The position numbers and the translations under genes were made by a program. Under the pieces are notes generated by a model. The model was given only the letters and a program-made list of their open reading frames with translations, was not told where the DNA came from and did not search any database. Positions 33,301-45,433 of a stretch of 64,000 bases of DNA are shown here, in pieces. Where the stretch lies: NCBI GenBank assembly GCA_029449245.1, contig JANATF010000005.1, positions 1,736,001-1,800,000 of the forward strand, written 5' to 3'. The stretch comes from Mortierella alpina (lineage: Eukaryota; Mortierellomycota; Mortierellomycetes; Mortierellales; Mortierellaceae). Every line of letters starts with the position of its first letter. Positions within the stretch are counted from its first letter, which is position 1.

Positions 33301-36300
33301 TTTGTGTGCATAGAGGAAGGAGAGAGCAGGAGATGGGACTTATTGACAAGAGCAGAAGAAAAGGAAGAAATAGAAAAATGGCGGGAGCACGCATCTGCTA
33401 ATCGCAGCATGCATAGAGAAAGGGCCGTACAATCGGACAGGTATCAAGTGCGCGTGAGTTGTGCAGTGATGCGATGTGATGCGCTGTGTGCAGGTGTGGT
33501 GCAGTGTGGTGTGGTGGAGCGCATCAATTGAGTAATGCGAGCTGGCGGGTGCTGCCCCGACAGACTACTGTTTCCACCTATCAGCAGGAGAAGAGGAATG
33601 TTCTGTGCCTCTGCCTCCAATGTGTCTAATGATAGCACAAGGGCCGCGTGCACTGAAGACAAGGAGTAGCGACGGTCGCTCGATTGCAATGTAGAAGGAG
33701 TGCAAGGGTCGAACACCATGGAGAGAAAAAGGGTAAAGGGCACGCGCGCAACGCGTGGGGTCTCATTGACGCCCGCCAAAATAATGAGCAGAGTGTTCCT
33801 TCGCTTCGGACGGGATGAGGTATAATCCCCTTTCTGAACAGCGGGCAAGGGGGGTGTGATGTCGGACCATGATCCAATTCTATATTGTACCCTCCTGCCT
33901 TACCTCTAAGGATTTTCCGCCGTTTGCTATGACGGGATGGATGCTTACTGCGTCTTCTGAGACTACAGCGTCCGATCGGTCGAAAGAAAGGGGAAGAGAC
34001 GACGCTTCACGGTGGGAAGGGAAGGCAAGTGCAGTGTGACAAAATAAAATCAGGAACCAGGGACAGGACGACACGGGATATAGAGACACAAGGAGGGTGG
34101 GGGAGGACTACGGGCACTCGTGGTCAGAAGACGTCGAATGTCAATGGCGGAGGATGAGATGTCAATGCAGGGAGCAATGGAAGTGGTGCTAGGGTCTTTG
34201 GTATGTATGTGTGTATGGATTGAGAGTGTGCTATCGATCGATCCGTGCTGTGTGGAGAATTAGGATAGGCGTACAAGGGTGCGGGTGGAAGGTCTGGTTT
34301 TTTGCTCACGGTGAAGGTAAGGAAGGTAACAGAAAGGAAAGAAAGGAAGATTCAAACGAAAGACGCCTCAAGACTTGGTCGCCTCCTCCGGGTGCACGAG
34401 CGAGGGTTCAAGCTGGTTGGCGGGGGCAGGGCCTTCATCAACAGCCCGTACCCTGTTCTTGTCTCGATCCATGTGTCTGTGCAAATGCATTTCACAATAG
34501 AGAATTGCGTTCTTTTGCTTTCTTGTGCAGCGCAATCGTCTCCCATTTGCCAAAACGGCACTTAACACGAGATGAATTCAAACCCGGTGCAGGCTAGTTT
34601 GGAAAATACAAAAACAAAAAGAACAAGGCCTTTTAGAATACCTTCATTGAAGAGTCCATTGTGCTCCTTCTCTCCTGGCTCTCGCGCTCTCCCTTAGATG
34701 GACGAGGGTTGTTGACTACAGAAGACATGTCTATTGTAGAACCCGTTCCTTTTGTCCCCTCCACCGGCTCTCAGCTCAGCTCTGTGCTCTGTGTCTTATG
34801 TTAGCAGCCGTAGCTTGGTGCTTCAGGCCAAAAACAAAAAAAAAGCCGATATGGAGTGCGATGTAGCGTCTTGATTCAATCATACAAATAGAATTTTACG
34901 TCCTCCTCGCTCACGCCCACGGCTCCCTTCGCACTCAACATAAGTATTCCTCCGCTTCGCGTCAAGATTAAACTGAGAACGAAAATACTGTCCTGTCAAT
35001 TCAGGAAACTCGCTTTTCAGCCCGAAGAACAATTATGGAGAGTTTAGAATAGCATGACTGACTTCTGCTAAAACGGCTGAATGAGCGAGTGAGTCCAAGG
35101 AGATGGATGGAGAGGTACTTGATGATGTGTACCATACGGGAAGAGGAGTGGACGGGTGTAGAAGAGCAGGATAGCGCTTCAGCACATTGACAAATCACCG
35201 TCGAGCCATGATGGAAGGCTTAACAAACAAAGCGAAAAAGGGCGCCAGAAACTTTAAAGTCAGTCCGTTACAGTTGCGCTTGGCCCGCCTGCTCCTCATA
35301 TTTCTATTGTAAGGATGATCTGCGGGACTTTGTAGCCTTGATAAACTTTGACTAGTTCAAGAACCAATGCTGGAATGCAGGCGGGTCGACAATGCAAGGC
35401 CAAGCAAGGCATGGTAAAGCAAGCAAGGCAATTGCAGGAAAAAATGAGCATTCGTCAGAGGGTGTGATACAACGCCCCTGGTCCAGTGTTCCTACTCCTG
35501 CCCTTTTTTTTCGAGCGGTATTATATCATCAGAAGGTGACACGGCCAAACCCAACAATCTTCAAATGGACCATCCTACCCTGTCCCTGTTCCTTTGTTCA
35601 CGAGGGAGGGAAGGGCAAGGAAGGGGTTTTTTGTTTTTTTGGTGCCTTGTGCGTCAATATGCAATGCAATGCAACCCGTACCTGTTGTAAACAGGAACTG
35701 AATGCACCGCACTTGGGCCTCTGTCTCACCCAATGTCGGCCTGTTCTATTTCAATGTATGCGTTGCAGACACCAGATGTACTTGAACATGTACATGGCTC
35801 TGTCGAACGCACTGTTGCCGCAAAGTCGTTTTGTTTAATGACTAATTGGACAAACAAACAGAACAACGAAAAAGAACCATAGTTTTTCTCACCGATTTCC
35901 TCTACTGCCCTAAGCAACAAGGAAAAAGAAAACAACGGAGAACGGGTGTGGTAGTCTCTTGCCATGTACATCCTCAGACATACAGCACCAGTACAAAGTT
36001 GTAATACACCCTTCGCATAAGGCTTTTCTGCACATGCCTGCTCGGCACGGGTCTATGCATCGACGAGTGGTGGTGCTCTTCGATGTCTCATTTTCACTTT
36101 AGCGAGTACATGTATACAAACCTCGTCTCCTCTGTTTGTGCTGTTTTCCAATGGGTCTTGTAGATAGCGCACTAGTACCGGGAGTACAAGCTCAATGCTC
36201 GAAGCCCGGTCATGAGTCCCTGGGAGACGAGTTGCAAGTTGATAGGTCACCAGCATTCCGACATCTCAATGTGTACATGTACAGAAGTGGGTGAAATCAC

Positions 36301-38913
36301 GTCTCACAGATCCTTTGCTCAGCCGTACTTTTCTTTCTTCCTCTCTTTAGCCAGCAGACCAGAAGAATGGAAAGGCGCTTTGTAGGCTGTCCTTCACTTC
36401 TTATTCCTTCCATCGTGTGTGTGCGAGTGTTGTATGTGCATGTCCTTATCGTCTTACTCCGCGATTACGAATTATGAGATCGATTGGGGAGGCGGAGACT
36501 TGGAGAAATAGAATGACGGTCATTAGAATGCACGCAGGACCATAGAAGGAAGAAAGTGCAAAAAAAAAGATGGGGTTCGGTTTATGTGCATCGCGTACAT
36601 CGGCAAACATCATCGTGCTCATTCATTTCCCCTCCTTGCATGAAAATAAAATGAGCAGCAATGACTCCTTGAGTAAAGCCTGACCTTGGTGCACCTCATT
36701 CTTTGTGCGCCCAGTCTCTGGACCCTTGCTCTCTACGCTTCCCCATTTCAACTAGGTCAGGCTACAAATGACCTGGTACATCCCCCGGAACACCAAGACA
36801 TGCAATAATAGCAACATGATGGTCTTTGTAGCAGTTTTTTCTCCCTCTCCCTCTCGTTGTTTATAGTGAACATCCTTCTTGCAGGTTGCCCCTCATCTGC
36901 CACTCATTCATGCTAATATGAATGCTCAAAGTGCATCGCCAAACAGAGCAAACATCGGCAGTCGCTTTGATAGTTGGAAGGGCGGAATAGAACCTCAGTC
37001 TTCTCTGTGTGCCACCCACTCGCCTTCTGTGTGCACGTTAAAGAATGGGGTTCTGCTAAACCTAAGGAGAACAGGAAACATCGGAGTGTCAGACAAGAAG
37101 AGTAGCACAGACAGGGGGCAATCGGGTTTATTCTCAGACCAAGAACAAGTACAGTACGCCTAAAAAAGCTGAGTACTGTTTTGTATTATGCGCCGGCTAT
37201 TTCGTCTCAAGGTTTAGGGTCCACAGCTGCAAGAAGTACCAGTGAACAAAATGTTTGTACCTAAGCGGCTCACGATTGCGCCAAACCATACTCTACAGAA
37301 GGTACATGCAACAGGTAACGATCCTTTTTTTCGACAGGTTAGAAAAATGCAGCTAGTGTAGCGCCAGTCCATGCCAGAACCACTGCACATGTGCCCCAGA
37401 AATATGGCCATTGGTAAATTAGATTACGTTCAACATCCTCTCAAAGCCAGGGGGTTTCTTGACCATTCCTATGCAATACTTGGGTTGCTTCCGGGTGAGT
37501 CGTATCAGGCAAACATTTCACTCCAAACCTCCTGGAGACCTCTGAGTGCCAATCACGGCACTCATTTCAGCTACAGTAGGCGTCGCTCGTCCCCCCCTAT
37601 CCTAAAAACAGACCAGTCCAGGAAGCGCTTCGTTAGAACGCGAGGATTTCTTTATTTTGCTTTATCGTTTTTCAACACCGCCTATCTTGCAAAGTGGTCT
37701 GCTCTTTTTCTACCTTAGAACGATCTTCGTGCCAGGATCGGAAGATCAACTGCTTCTTTCCGCCTACACCTGCGCGTCTGTGTAGAGCCTCGAACGCGTA
37801 GTCGGAAGTATTTTCGGAGCCGCAATCGACAATTTGCATAGTTAGGATATTCCTTTAGCACATGCCTGAATGGAAAATGCCTTTGTACAATTGCTGTGTC
37901 TTATCAGAGCCCTGAAGCACCGATTTTTGTCAGACCAGAACCGTTGCATTGCTCAATTAGACCGATTTCATAGTTATCCAGCTCTGGTCCACTTGACATT
38001 TTTCCTCTATGGCTGTGCAAGATCAGTGATTAGATATTTTGCAAATGTGTGCTGCTCCGCCTCTCTACAGAACGCGCCTGAGCCTTTCATTTTTTTTTGC
38101 CCGATCCTTTAACAACCGAAGATTCCTTGTTCTAGTGACGCCAGAGGGGGCGAAAGCTATGACGCGAGACTCAAAGAGTCAAGGGTCAGGAGCCCAGTCA
38201 AGTGGCGAAAGGTCAATCAGAAATGACCTGGATTGGGGAGGAGCCAGCAATTCTTGACTTTGAGCTCTGCTTCTCTATAGCGAGCAATTGAAAGTCCATG
38301 TTGGAGAGATACCGCCTGTCATCCGGTCCTCAGAGGCTGCGAGTGATTTCAAGTGGTGGACGAGGGTTGCGCGAGAGACAAGGAGTGGCACTTGACCAAG
38401 AGTTGGGCAAGTCGTCGGCTTCAATAGTGTGCGTAATCTTGCAGGACGCGTTCATTTCACGTGGCCGTGTGTCCTCTTGCGTGTTTTCTTTTTCGTCCTT
38501 TGACCGAGCGTGACAAGATCATGCAAAGCGCGATAGAATGAGCTCGAAGCTCTTGCTAAGGGTGTCGATGTCATAAAAGAAAAGTACACACGAGTATCAG
38601 TTGTGCTGGTTACATCGTTCCCTAGAGCGGTGACCGCGGGGCCAGGGCTTTGACGAGCAGCTTCTATAGAGTGCCTGTCCATGCGATGAGGGCGTCTGCT
38701 GGAGCTATCTCATGGCTGCATGGATTGCTGCCGAAGGCTGTACTCGGACCATGGTGCTTGCATCTTTCAGAGAGGGCAGCCAGTCAAACGGGCCACACAA
38801 AAAATGGAACGAGGGCTCAATTTTTTTTTTTTGCATTCATCCATCCTCACACTCCTTCCATCCTCTCACGTCTTCATCAACCTCACACTGTCTTCGACAC
38901 CTCTCACCGCTCG
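30397..38913. other. 8.5-kb gene-free interval
   Basis: I searched both strands for spliceable exons, tRNA B-boxes, rRNA-like blocks and transposase or reverse-transcriptase motifs and support none. The first 700 bases are purine-rich on + (pyrimidine-rich on the HSF sense strand) and look like an HSF leader. Simple-sequence patches occur at 31119-31206, 32108-32129 and 33470-33520. ORFs here are short and of unnatural composition. Possible contents are a long HSF 5' UTR or regulatory region, a noncoding RNA, or decayed DNA. Confidence 0.6.
31119..31206. repeat. AAAAG/GAAAAG purine simple repeat
   Basis: About 90 bases consist almost only of A and G, with AAAAG-type units near the right end. 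It lies in the gene-free interval upstream of the HSF gene. Confidence 0.8.
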
Positions 38914-40844
38914 ATGGCAGCTGCATACAAAGTAATGGCAGGAACTCATCATCGTCCTTATGCACAGAATCGCAGGTGTGCCTGTCATGGACGTGGCACA
39001 TGAGCGAACTTTGAGCCGAGGGGACTCTTTAGTGCACAGGCTGTCAAGCGTCGTCTGGCTTGCCATTGACCTCACTCTCTTTTCTCGCTTCCACTTCTCG
39101 TTTGATGCTAGGGCCGTGAGTCTCTAACGCAATCCGAAACGGCACGCCTCTCTACATTCCTGTCAGAATGTTTACTCGTGGGCACTCTTAAGGTATGAGA
39201 GGATGCGGCAAACTGGAGGGCGGGATGAGGCACCTGGGTCCCTCGACACACGTCACTTACAGGCCAGACGAGAAGCCGTACCTTGCTGGTGACATGGGTT
39301 CTTCTGACAAAGGCGTTGGTATGGCACTCATACCTTGGGCTTGACTCATGGAAATTATTGACTCACTGTTTGCGTAAACAGAGTACCTGCAGTGGTTGGG
39401 CTTTATGATCGGAGTGGTGAGGTTGAGGTCGAGGAGGTATGATGTTGTTGATACGTGAGAGGACGTCTCGCCTTTTCGGAAGGAGCAAAGGGGGTTTGGG
39501 CAGCCAGGCACACCTCGTGGACCAGACTCTTTTTTTTTTTTTGTATTTAGCGTGCTTTTTCTTCTCACTGTTGATACCAATGCCTGACCTCTCGTCGCGA
39601 TTTCTTTCGATCTCTCCTCGATCTGCTCTGTGGTGTCTGCAGGGGTTCTATTACTTTGAAGTATATCTGCGAGGAAGAGAGGAGCTTCTCCTTCAGGTCT
39701 ATAATGACATCAAGCCGCCCTCGAATGGCCTCGGCAGCAGCTCGCAGCCGAACTCTATCTCTCTTGCAAAGTCAAGGTAAGAGCCAGGACAGCAGCGTGG
39801 CTAGCATGAAAAGAGTGTTCCGTCATTGTGTGATGCTCCGTCCCTGTGTGATGCTCCGTCTAATCATTTTCAACTCCCAATTCGAGTATAGGTCGACCAA
39901 TATCTTGTCTACGCGCACACTGCGGTCGTAAGTGCCCCGTGCAGGTGTTCTATCTCATGGCATGTCTTGTGCAGCTGCTGCCGTTAATCACGCTAAGGCT
40001 CATTCTCCACCGTTTGTGCAACCTTGAATAGACTAAAGCTGAACTCTCCCAAGCCGACACCACCACCCCTCAGTCCGATCGATACAGAGTTGGAGAAGGA
40101 CGAATCGCGCGCGACCTTTTTGATTGCTGGATACCCTCGATACAAGTGCCCTTACGTCTGGGTATGTGAAAGTTGAAGATAACTAACGGTGTTGACGACC
40201 AGGAGTGTGCCTGTATTAACCTATTTCTCTCGTGAACAGCTGCGCTCAAACCACAAGCGACTCATTCAGAACAACCACGACCAAAAGTTCGAAACCAACG
40301 ACCCACTCAAACTCAATACTATTTCGTCTTGGCGCACAGACGGTATGTGAGAAGTAGTACGGACACGCACAAGAGGCAATGGCTTGATATGCTTCATTCT
40401 GCTAATGCCTCCTTAATTGGCAAACTAGATGTCAGGCTCTGGGACATCATGGCTGAGATCATCACATTGACGCTGTCACCCTCGCCTATTAACCCCTTCC
40501 GGATCAACCACACCTATTTTGACACTTTGCCTCTGGAAGAATGTGTAGTTGCAACAGGGGCAATGCTTGACTTTCTGCAACGAGTGTACATGAAAGATAC
40601 CCCATATACCGATGCCGGTGAGTATTTGTTAGGTAGTAGGTTACTACCAGCCATGATGCACGAAACTGACCCATTACTTTTTTTCGTTGACTTTCTAGTT
40701 TACGCGGATATCAAGCATCTACAGAAAATGCACTTTGTCCTCTACGACGAGCTGCATTCATTTCTCATGGAACGCCAAGCGGCTGCTGCGGCCGTCGACG
40801 GAGGAAACGGCCATGTGGCAGCGGCGGAGGCAGCGATGCACTAG
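38914..40844 (+). CDS. Unrecognised conserved-looking protein, 277 aa
   Basis: Eight exons: 38914-38975, 39263-39288 (26 nt), 39393-39436 (44 nt), 39643-39776, 40032-40161, 40240-40342, 40429-40617 and 40699-40844. They sum to 834 nt and each junction keeps frame (phases 2,1,0,2,0,1,1). The N-terminal part looks beta-rich (KPYLAVVGLYDRSGEVEVEE, then GFYYFEVYLRGREELLLQVY). A Pro-rich linker follows, then GYPRYKCPYVWLRSNHKRLI and a helical C-terminal half (RLWDIMAEIITLTLSPSPIN; LPLEECVVATGAMLDFLQRV; LQKMHFVLYDELHSFLMERQ). I recognise no family, cofactor motif or signal peptide. The C/T-rich leader before 38914 supports the start. The later exons are more secure than the first three. Confidence 0.72.
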
Positions 40845-41251
40845 ACGACATCAAGGTTGTTTCGACAACATCTTTCTCGCGAAAAAAAATCGTAATCCCG
40901 CTCGCTTTATTCATGGTGCTGAGCGATAGTTACCCAGCACCCTCTCTTGCGAAAGAAAAAAACTTTTTCTGAATCATATCATCTTTGCATTTGCCTACTC
41001 AGCATCTTCCCGCGTCATTTTTTTTTTTTTTTACTATTTCCCTCATTTGCCTTGCGCTTTCCACCATCTTCATGGCATCATTGAGACACCACAACCACAT
41101 CTTTCTATCCTATTATTTTTTTCACACTCTACCTTTCAGATGTAAAATAGCAAAAAAAAAAAGTTATCAAAATGAACGATTGTCACTCAATTAGTATATT
41201 TTTTGAAAAGTACAAGGCGGCAGGAATCTAAAAAGGTCGCGAAAATGTCTA
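40845..41251. other. Convergent 3' UTR interval
   Basis: A/T-rich sequence with T- and A-runs (T13 near 41019-41032) lies between the stop codons of the 277-aa gene and PEX12. No gene is visible. Confidence 0.5.
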
Positions 41252-42980
41252 CTACATGCCAGCATCGTTGTAGAGTTTTCGAAGGTCATCCGTTTGGCAA
41301 CGCATCAGCGTGACAGGACAGCGGCCATGATCCTCCACCTGTTTATAGGCACAGGGATAGCAGTATACGTAACCAGACGTTAACGCCGTTGGGTTGGTGA
41401 TGGTCTTTAAGCAAAGAGGACAGAGATTGGCTGCCCGTGGCAGGGGAATGCCGTCGGGATGAGGCTTGACCCTCTCGGGAGGAGGGACTTCGGCCGAGTC
41501 ACCTGCTGTCGAGGCTTTGCGATAGTAATCGGATTGGTACCACCATTCCAAAAACTTGAAGAAAAAGATGGACATTGGCAGCAGAACCTTCAGAAAGTCG
41601 AGCGATCCAGAGAGGAGTCCAAGGACATTGTTTTGGATGGATTGTATCAATGAGTTTGAGGTGCGCGTGGGTGTTCGTTTGGCTTTCTGCTGAATATCAC
41701 GCTAAAAAACAAAATGAAAAGCAAAAAAAAAACGATGAGGCATGTCGAAGTTGGAGCGTTAAGATTCGGGTCGAACTGAGGAACAGCCGGTGCCTGGAGA
41801 ATACGAAAGGAAAAGGACATACATAATCGGCAGCGCTCATCCGCTTGACCTCAATGCCAATGAGGCGGAGCCATGGCGAATAGAATGGCGTCTTGTTGTA
41901 AAGATATCCAAGGTAGTGGGCGAGAATCGAGAGCTGGTAAAGTGCGTTCACAAATGGATATCCCTTTTTGAAGGCCTTGATCGCCATGGCTTTTGATCTG
42001 ACCAGGAGTGGTTGCTACACAGATACACAAATCGCTATTAGTATCCATTTTTTGCTCTCCTCTCCAAAGGGGGTGGCTATGCACAGACGATGTCGACTAC
42101 TTCTGTGCAACGTACTCCTGTGAGGTCTTCTTCTTCCTGAGTGAATTCGTCTCCAAAGAGTCTAGCAGCCTCGCCGCCAGAGATCTTTTCGTAGTACTCG
42201 TCCAACTTGCATTTGACATAGGGCAACCCGATCTAGTGAAAAGAATATGGTCCTATGAGAAATGAAGGAAACCTTAATATATCATAGCTCGGAGGTGACT
42301 CTCATTCGATCGCCCTTTACCAGAAAGAGAAGTGACTTCCGGATGTCTCTTTTCCGCAGCTTATTCGATCCTGGTAATGAAGTGATGGCCATTGCCTCCG
42401 CTGCCGCTGCCGCTACCGACTCCTCATCGATGTTAACCTTGGCCTGCTTTACTACGCGAGGGGCTCGAACTCTCTTCAACCCATAAAAGTTCTCGGCAAA
42501 TGAAGCACCTGTGGATCATCAAAGGTTGTAGCCATAAATCTGGTGTGAGAAGGTCGTTTCTTTTTTTATCGATAGAGGAATGATCGGTCGATGCAGGATC
42601 TTGATGAAGAATGTTACCGTATTCTCGGAGATAGTGCCGCTCCACAAAGAACATGAGGACGGCATAGAACTCCTCGTATCTGTTCACGATCCGGATGAGG
42701 TATCGCGGGTATCTTTGAGCGTACACCTGATCATATAGAGGAGGAGGGGAATAGGTGTATTTTCAAACGGCTCGTTAATCCTTTGCAAGGTGCCACCATG
42801 TATCATTCCTCGTTTCTGACCACTCCGTTGTCGTGTAGTGTTTGTCGGAGAATTCCTTACAGCAATGACATAGCGCAGAGCCGGTTCGAGCATCTCTCGC
42901 ATCTTGTCCTGTGCAATGAGCTCGAACAAGGAGGGCCGGTCTGCTTGAGACCCTCCGCCCAGATTTGACATGAATTCCAT
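41252..42980 (-). CDS. PEX12: Peroxin-12, peroxisomal RING ubiquitin ligase subunit
   Basis: Six exons: 42980-42861, 42726-42618, 42508-42321, 42232-42116, 42014-41823 and 41701-41252 (minus), 391 aa. The N-terminal PEX2/PEX12 domain begins MEFMSNLGGGSQADRPSLFE and includes RYLIRIVNRYEEFYAVLMFF, FAENFYGLKRVRAP and GLPYVKCKLDEYYEK. Hydrophobic segments occur before and after the YLGYLYNKTPFYSPWLRL motif. The C-terminal RING (about residues 335-380) reads CPLC ... CYPCAYK ... CPVT. It is the reduced RING of PEX12, lacking some zinc ligands. With PEX2 and PEX10 it ubiquitinates the import receptor PEX5 in the peroxisomal membrane. Confidence 0.95.
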
Positions 42981-43192
42981 AGTTGTATGAGGTGCTGTTG
43001 CGTTTCCTGAGGTGTGGTGAGGCGAAGCGAGTCGGTTGGCAGGTTGAGCGTTGAGGGTTGAAGTACTAAAGTAACTTCACGTGCCTTTCAACTGAGTGTA
43101 GGATCGGGCTAGTGACGTCATATTCACCGGTTGAGAAGTGGATCAACTTCATGCACAACAACATCCACCATCACTTCGCCCAAAGCAACAGA
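42981..43192. promoter_or_regulatory. Divergent promoter, PEX12 / prefoldin 2
   Basis: 212 bases separate opposite start codons. A CACGTG E-box-like hexamer lies at about 43078-43083 (cttCACGTGcc). No TATA box is seen. Confidence 0.6.
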
Positions 43193-43891
43193 ATGTCAAG
43201 CAGCAGCAGCAACAGCGCGGCCAGCAAGCGCCCCAGCGATCAGGAGCTCACCCAGACTTACAACAACATGAAGTCTGAATTGAACTCACTGGCACAAAAG
43301 ATTGGAGAGCTGGAGACCGAGGCGGATGAACACACGTAAATGCTTGAACACGCGCGCGCACACACTCCAAGAGACAACCTTTAGCTTGATCCTTCCCGAA
43401 AAAGAATGCACGCGGGACATGTTCACTTTTGACAGCAACGACAGCATCGCGATCGTTCAACAAAAATGATACATTTCAAAAAACTCAGGGTTCAAAGGAT
43501 GTGCCATCTGCTAACACTCTCGGACGATTTGTTGCTCCACATAGTCTTGTTGTCGATACGATTTCACCCCTGGACGGTGATAGGAAATGCTTCCGTTTGG
43601 TCGGAGGTGTCTTGGTCGAGCGCACAGTCAAGGAGGTCTTGCCAGCATTGAAGACCAACCAGGAGGGAGTACGTCCTTTTGTTTTCTTTCCTGATACCAT
43701 GTATTTACAAGGAGTTGATCTTCAGCACAAACTTGGGACAGATTATCATGCATTGGAGCTCACCTGTGTTGATGTACGCTTGCTTGGAATAGATCAAGAA
43801 TGTCACGATGCAGTTGGTTCAAAAGTACAAGTCCAAGGAGGATGAGTTCATGGCGTTCCAGAAAAAGTACAACATCCAAGTCAAGCAATAA
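43193..43891 (+). CDS. GIM4: Prefoldin subunit 2
   Basis: Exons 43193-43335, 43545-43668 and 43793-43891 give 121 aa. It is a beta-type prefoldin: a first coiled coil (QTYNNMKSELNSLAQKIGEL), the beta-hairpin core CFRLVGGVLVERTVKEVLPA, and a second helix ending in FMAFQKKYNIQVK. Prefoldin is a hexameric co-chaperone that hands actin and tubulin to the CCT chaperonin. The stretch joining exons 2 and 3 is slightly short compared with the human protein, so a small exon may be missed in the second intron. The stop codon lies inside AATAAA at 43887-43892. Confidence 0.9.
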
Positions 43892-44479
43892 AGACAGCAA
43901 CCGTCAAAGAATTTCGATAACGCAACGCCTTACCATAGTGCAGTGTCTCTTTTCGGTACAATAGTGCTCTGTTTGAGTGTGAGAGTGTGTATGAGTGAGC
44001 TCGTGCAAGAGAGAGAGAGAGGGGAGTGTGCCTGAGTGACCGAAATACGTACGACGGGTGTGCCGTACGTATGACGGTGGGCCTGCCTGACTTTTGCCCC
44101 GTCCGTTGCTCAACTTCGCCTTGAGCTGTTCCTTTCATTCCACCATCTCCTCCTTCCACCTTTTGCTCTCTCCCCCTTCGGCATTCTGCCTGGTCGATCA
44201 CTCTTTGTCTGCCAGCGGTGTATAAGCGGGTATGTTGCCCAGCTGAAGAACTAACATTCCCAAATTACCTTTCTTCCCCAATGTGGCTTCAGGTACCGAG
44301 TTCACGTCAAATAACCCAACTTGCCCCGTTCTGTTTATAACGTCCCTATCAGCTCAAACGATCTCCACCTTCCTTCTCTTCCGCACATCTTAAAAAACCT
44401 GCTCTAGAGCCTTCTATCGAAGTCGTCTTCCAGAAAGAACCCCGATCGATCAGCCAACCCGCCCGTCCTACCCACTGTC
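43892..44479. other. Intergenic: prefoldin 3' UTR and BAG gene promoter
   Basis: No gene was found. C/T-rich sequence fills 44120-44180 and 44370-44470 before the BAG ATG. A GAGA run lies near 44011-44023. Confidence 0.5.
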
Positions 44480-45269
44480 ATGACCGTTGTCAATATCAAA
44501 TGGGGCCGCGAGAAAAAGGCCATCGAGTTCAGGGACAGGATCTTGGCCGATATCAAGTTGGGAGAGCTTCGTCAAATGTGTCACGACTGGACAAAGGTCC
44601 CACTGGGCGGACTGACCCTGATTTATGGAGGAGCGACCATGAAGGACGACAATGCGCCTCTGTCATGTTTTGGTATCAAGCCCAATGGATTAATCACAAT
44701 GATGGGAACCAAGCCGTCCGTAAGTTCCGCCTTGTGTGGTTGTTTTTGGTGCATCTATCTTTTTTGGCTTGAGAAACGCTTGCCTTTGCAGTACTTTCCT
44801 TCCTTCTTATTCTTCCCTGTGAAGCATGCTAACAGAGGACTTTATATATTTTTTTTCTTTTCAAACATAGAAAACCGACATCCACACTCTAACGACACAT
44901 GGCGACCCAGAAGAGTATGCGCTCATTGTCCGGATCCAAACCTCGCTTCAAAAGACTCTGGACCTGGTAGCAGAACATGTGCCAAGATACGAGCAAGCTG
45001 CTCAGGATTATATTCGGTCGGACCCAGGACCTGTTCAGTTATCAGGACCTTTACCCCCCGCCAGAAAGAGCCTTCAGGATGCACACGGAATGCTGTCAGA
45101 GAGTTTGATGAAGTCATTGTTGGTCTTTGATGGCGTCGTTTGCAAGCAGGATTTCGAGGTCGCAAGAGCTACAAGGAGGGAAGCTGTCAAGGAAACGCAA
45201 CGTCTGCTTGATAAAGTCGATGAAATCAATGACCAAGTCAAGGCTTGCGATCGGACGGTCTCAGGGTAG
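44480..45269 (+). CDS. BAG1-like HSP70 nucleotide exchange factor
   Basis: Exons 44480-44719 and 44871-45269 encode 212 aa. Residues 1-78 form a ubiquitin-like domain (TVVNIKWGREKKAIEF; MCHDWTKVPLGGLTLIYGGA; GIKPNGLITMMG). After the intron a helical BAG domain covers about residues 95-205 (IVRIQTSLQKTLDLVAEHVP; RREAVKETQRLLDKVDEIND). Proteins with this layout bind the HSP70 ATPase domain and promote ADP release, and the ubiquitin-like part can link to the proteasome. AATAAA at 45371 is a candidate poly(A) signal, though the next gene's stop is only 164 bp away on the other strand. Confidence 0.86.
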
Positions 45270-45433
45270 TCATCAGGTTCTCATTTCCATTGCCCAGGAC
45301 AAACATCATAGAATATATCATACAAAGTGTTTAATACGGAAACATTGGAAAACAAGAACGCAAAAATGAAAATAAAATCTATGCGGAAGACAAAAAAAAA
45401 AAGTCGAGAAACAAAAAGAAAAGAAGTGGGCTT

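Noticed and set aside
35392-35838. 148-aa ORF in the 8.5-kb desert
   Set aside because: Its composition is unlike folded or low-complexity fungal proteins. It has no family motif, no supporting leader and no neighbouring exons.
37371-37718. 115-aa ORF in the desert
   Set aside because: It has no recognisable motif and no splicing context. It is expected by chance in a region this long.
30397-38913. tRNA genes, transposon ends or CRISPR-like arrays
   Set aside because: No credible tRNA B-box with paired arms, no terminal repeats with target duplication and no regularly spaced repeats were found by eye. A tRNAscan and repeat-library search would settle it.
39257-39580. Minus-strand frame ending in a coding-looking stretch and a GTAAG donor
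   Set aside because: The stretch MSQAQGMSAIPTPLSEEPMS looked real, but the + strand gives an in-frame eight-exon chain through the same bases, and no downstream minus exon was found.
39777-40031. Possible extra exon with an open frame (VDQYLVYAHTAV, near 39892-39927)
   Set aside because: Including it breaks the phase between the flanking exons, whereas skipping it joins them exactly.
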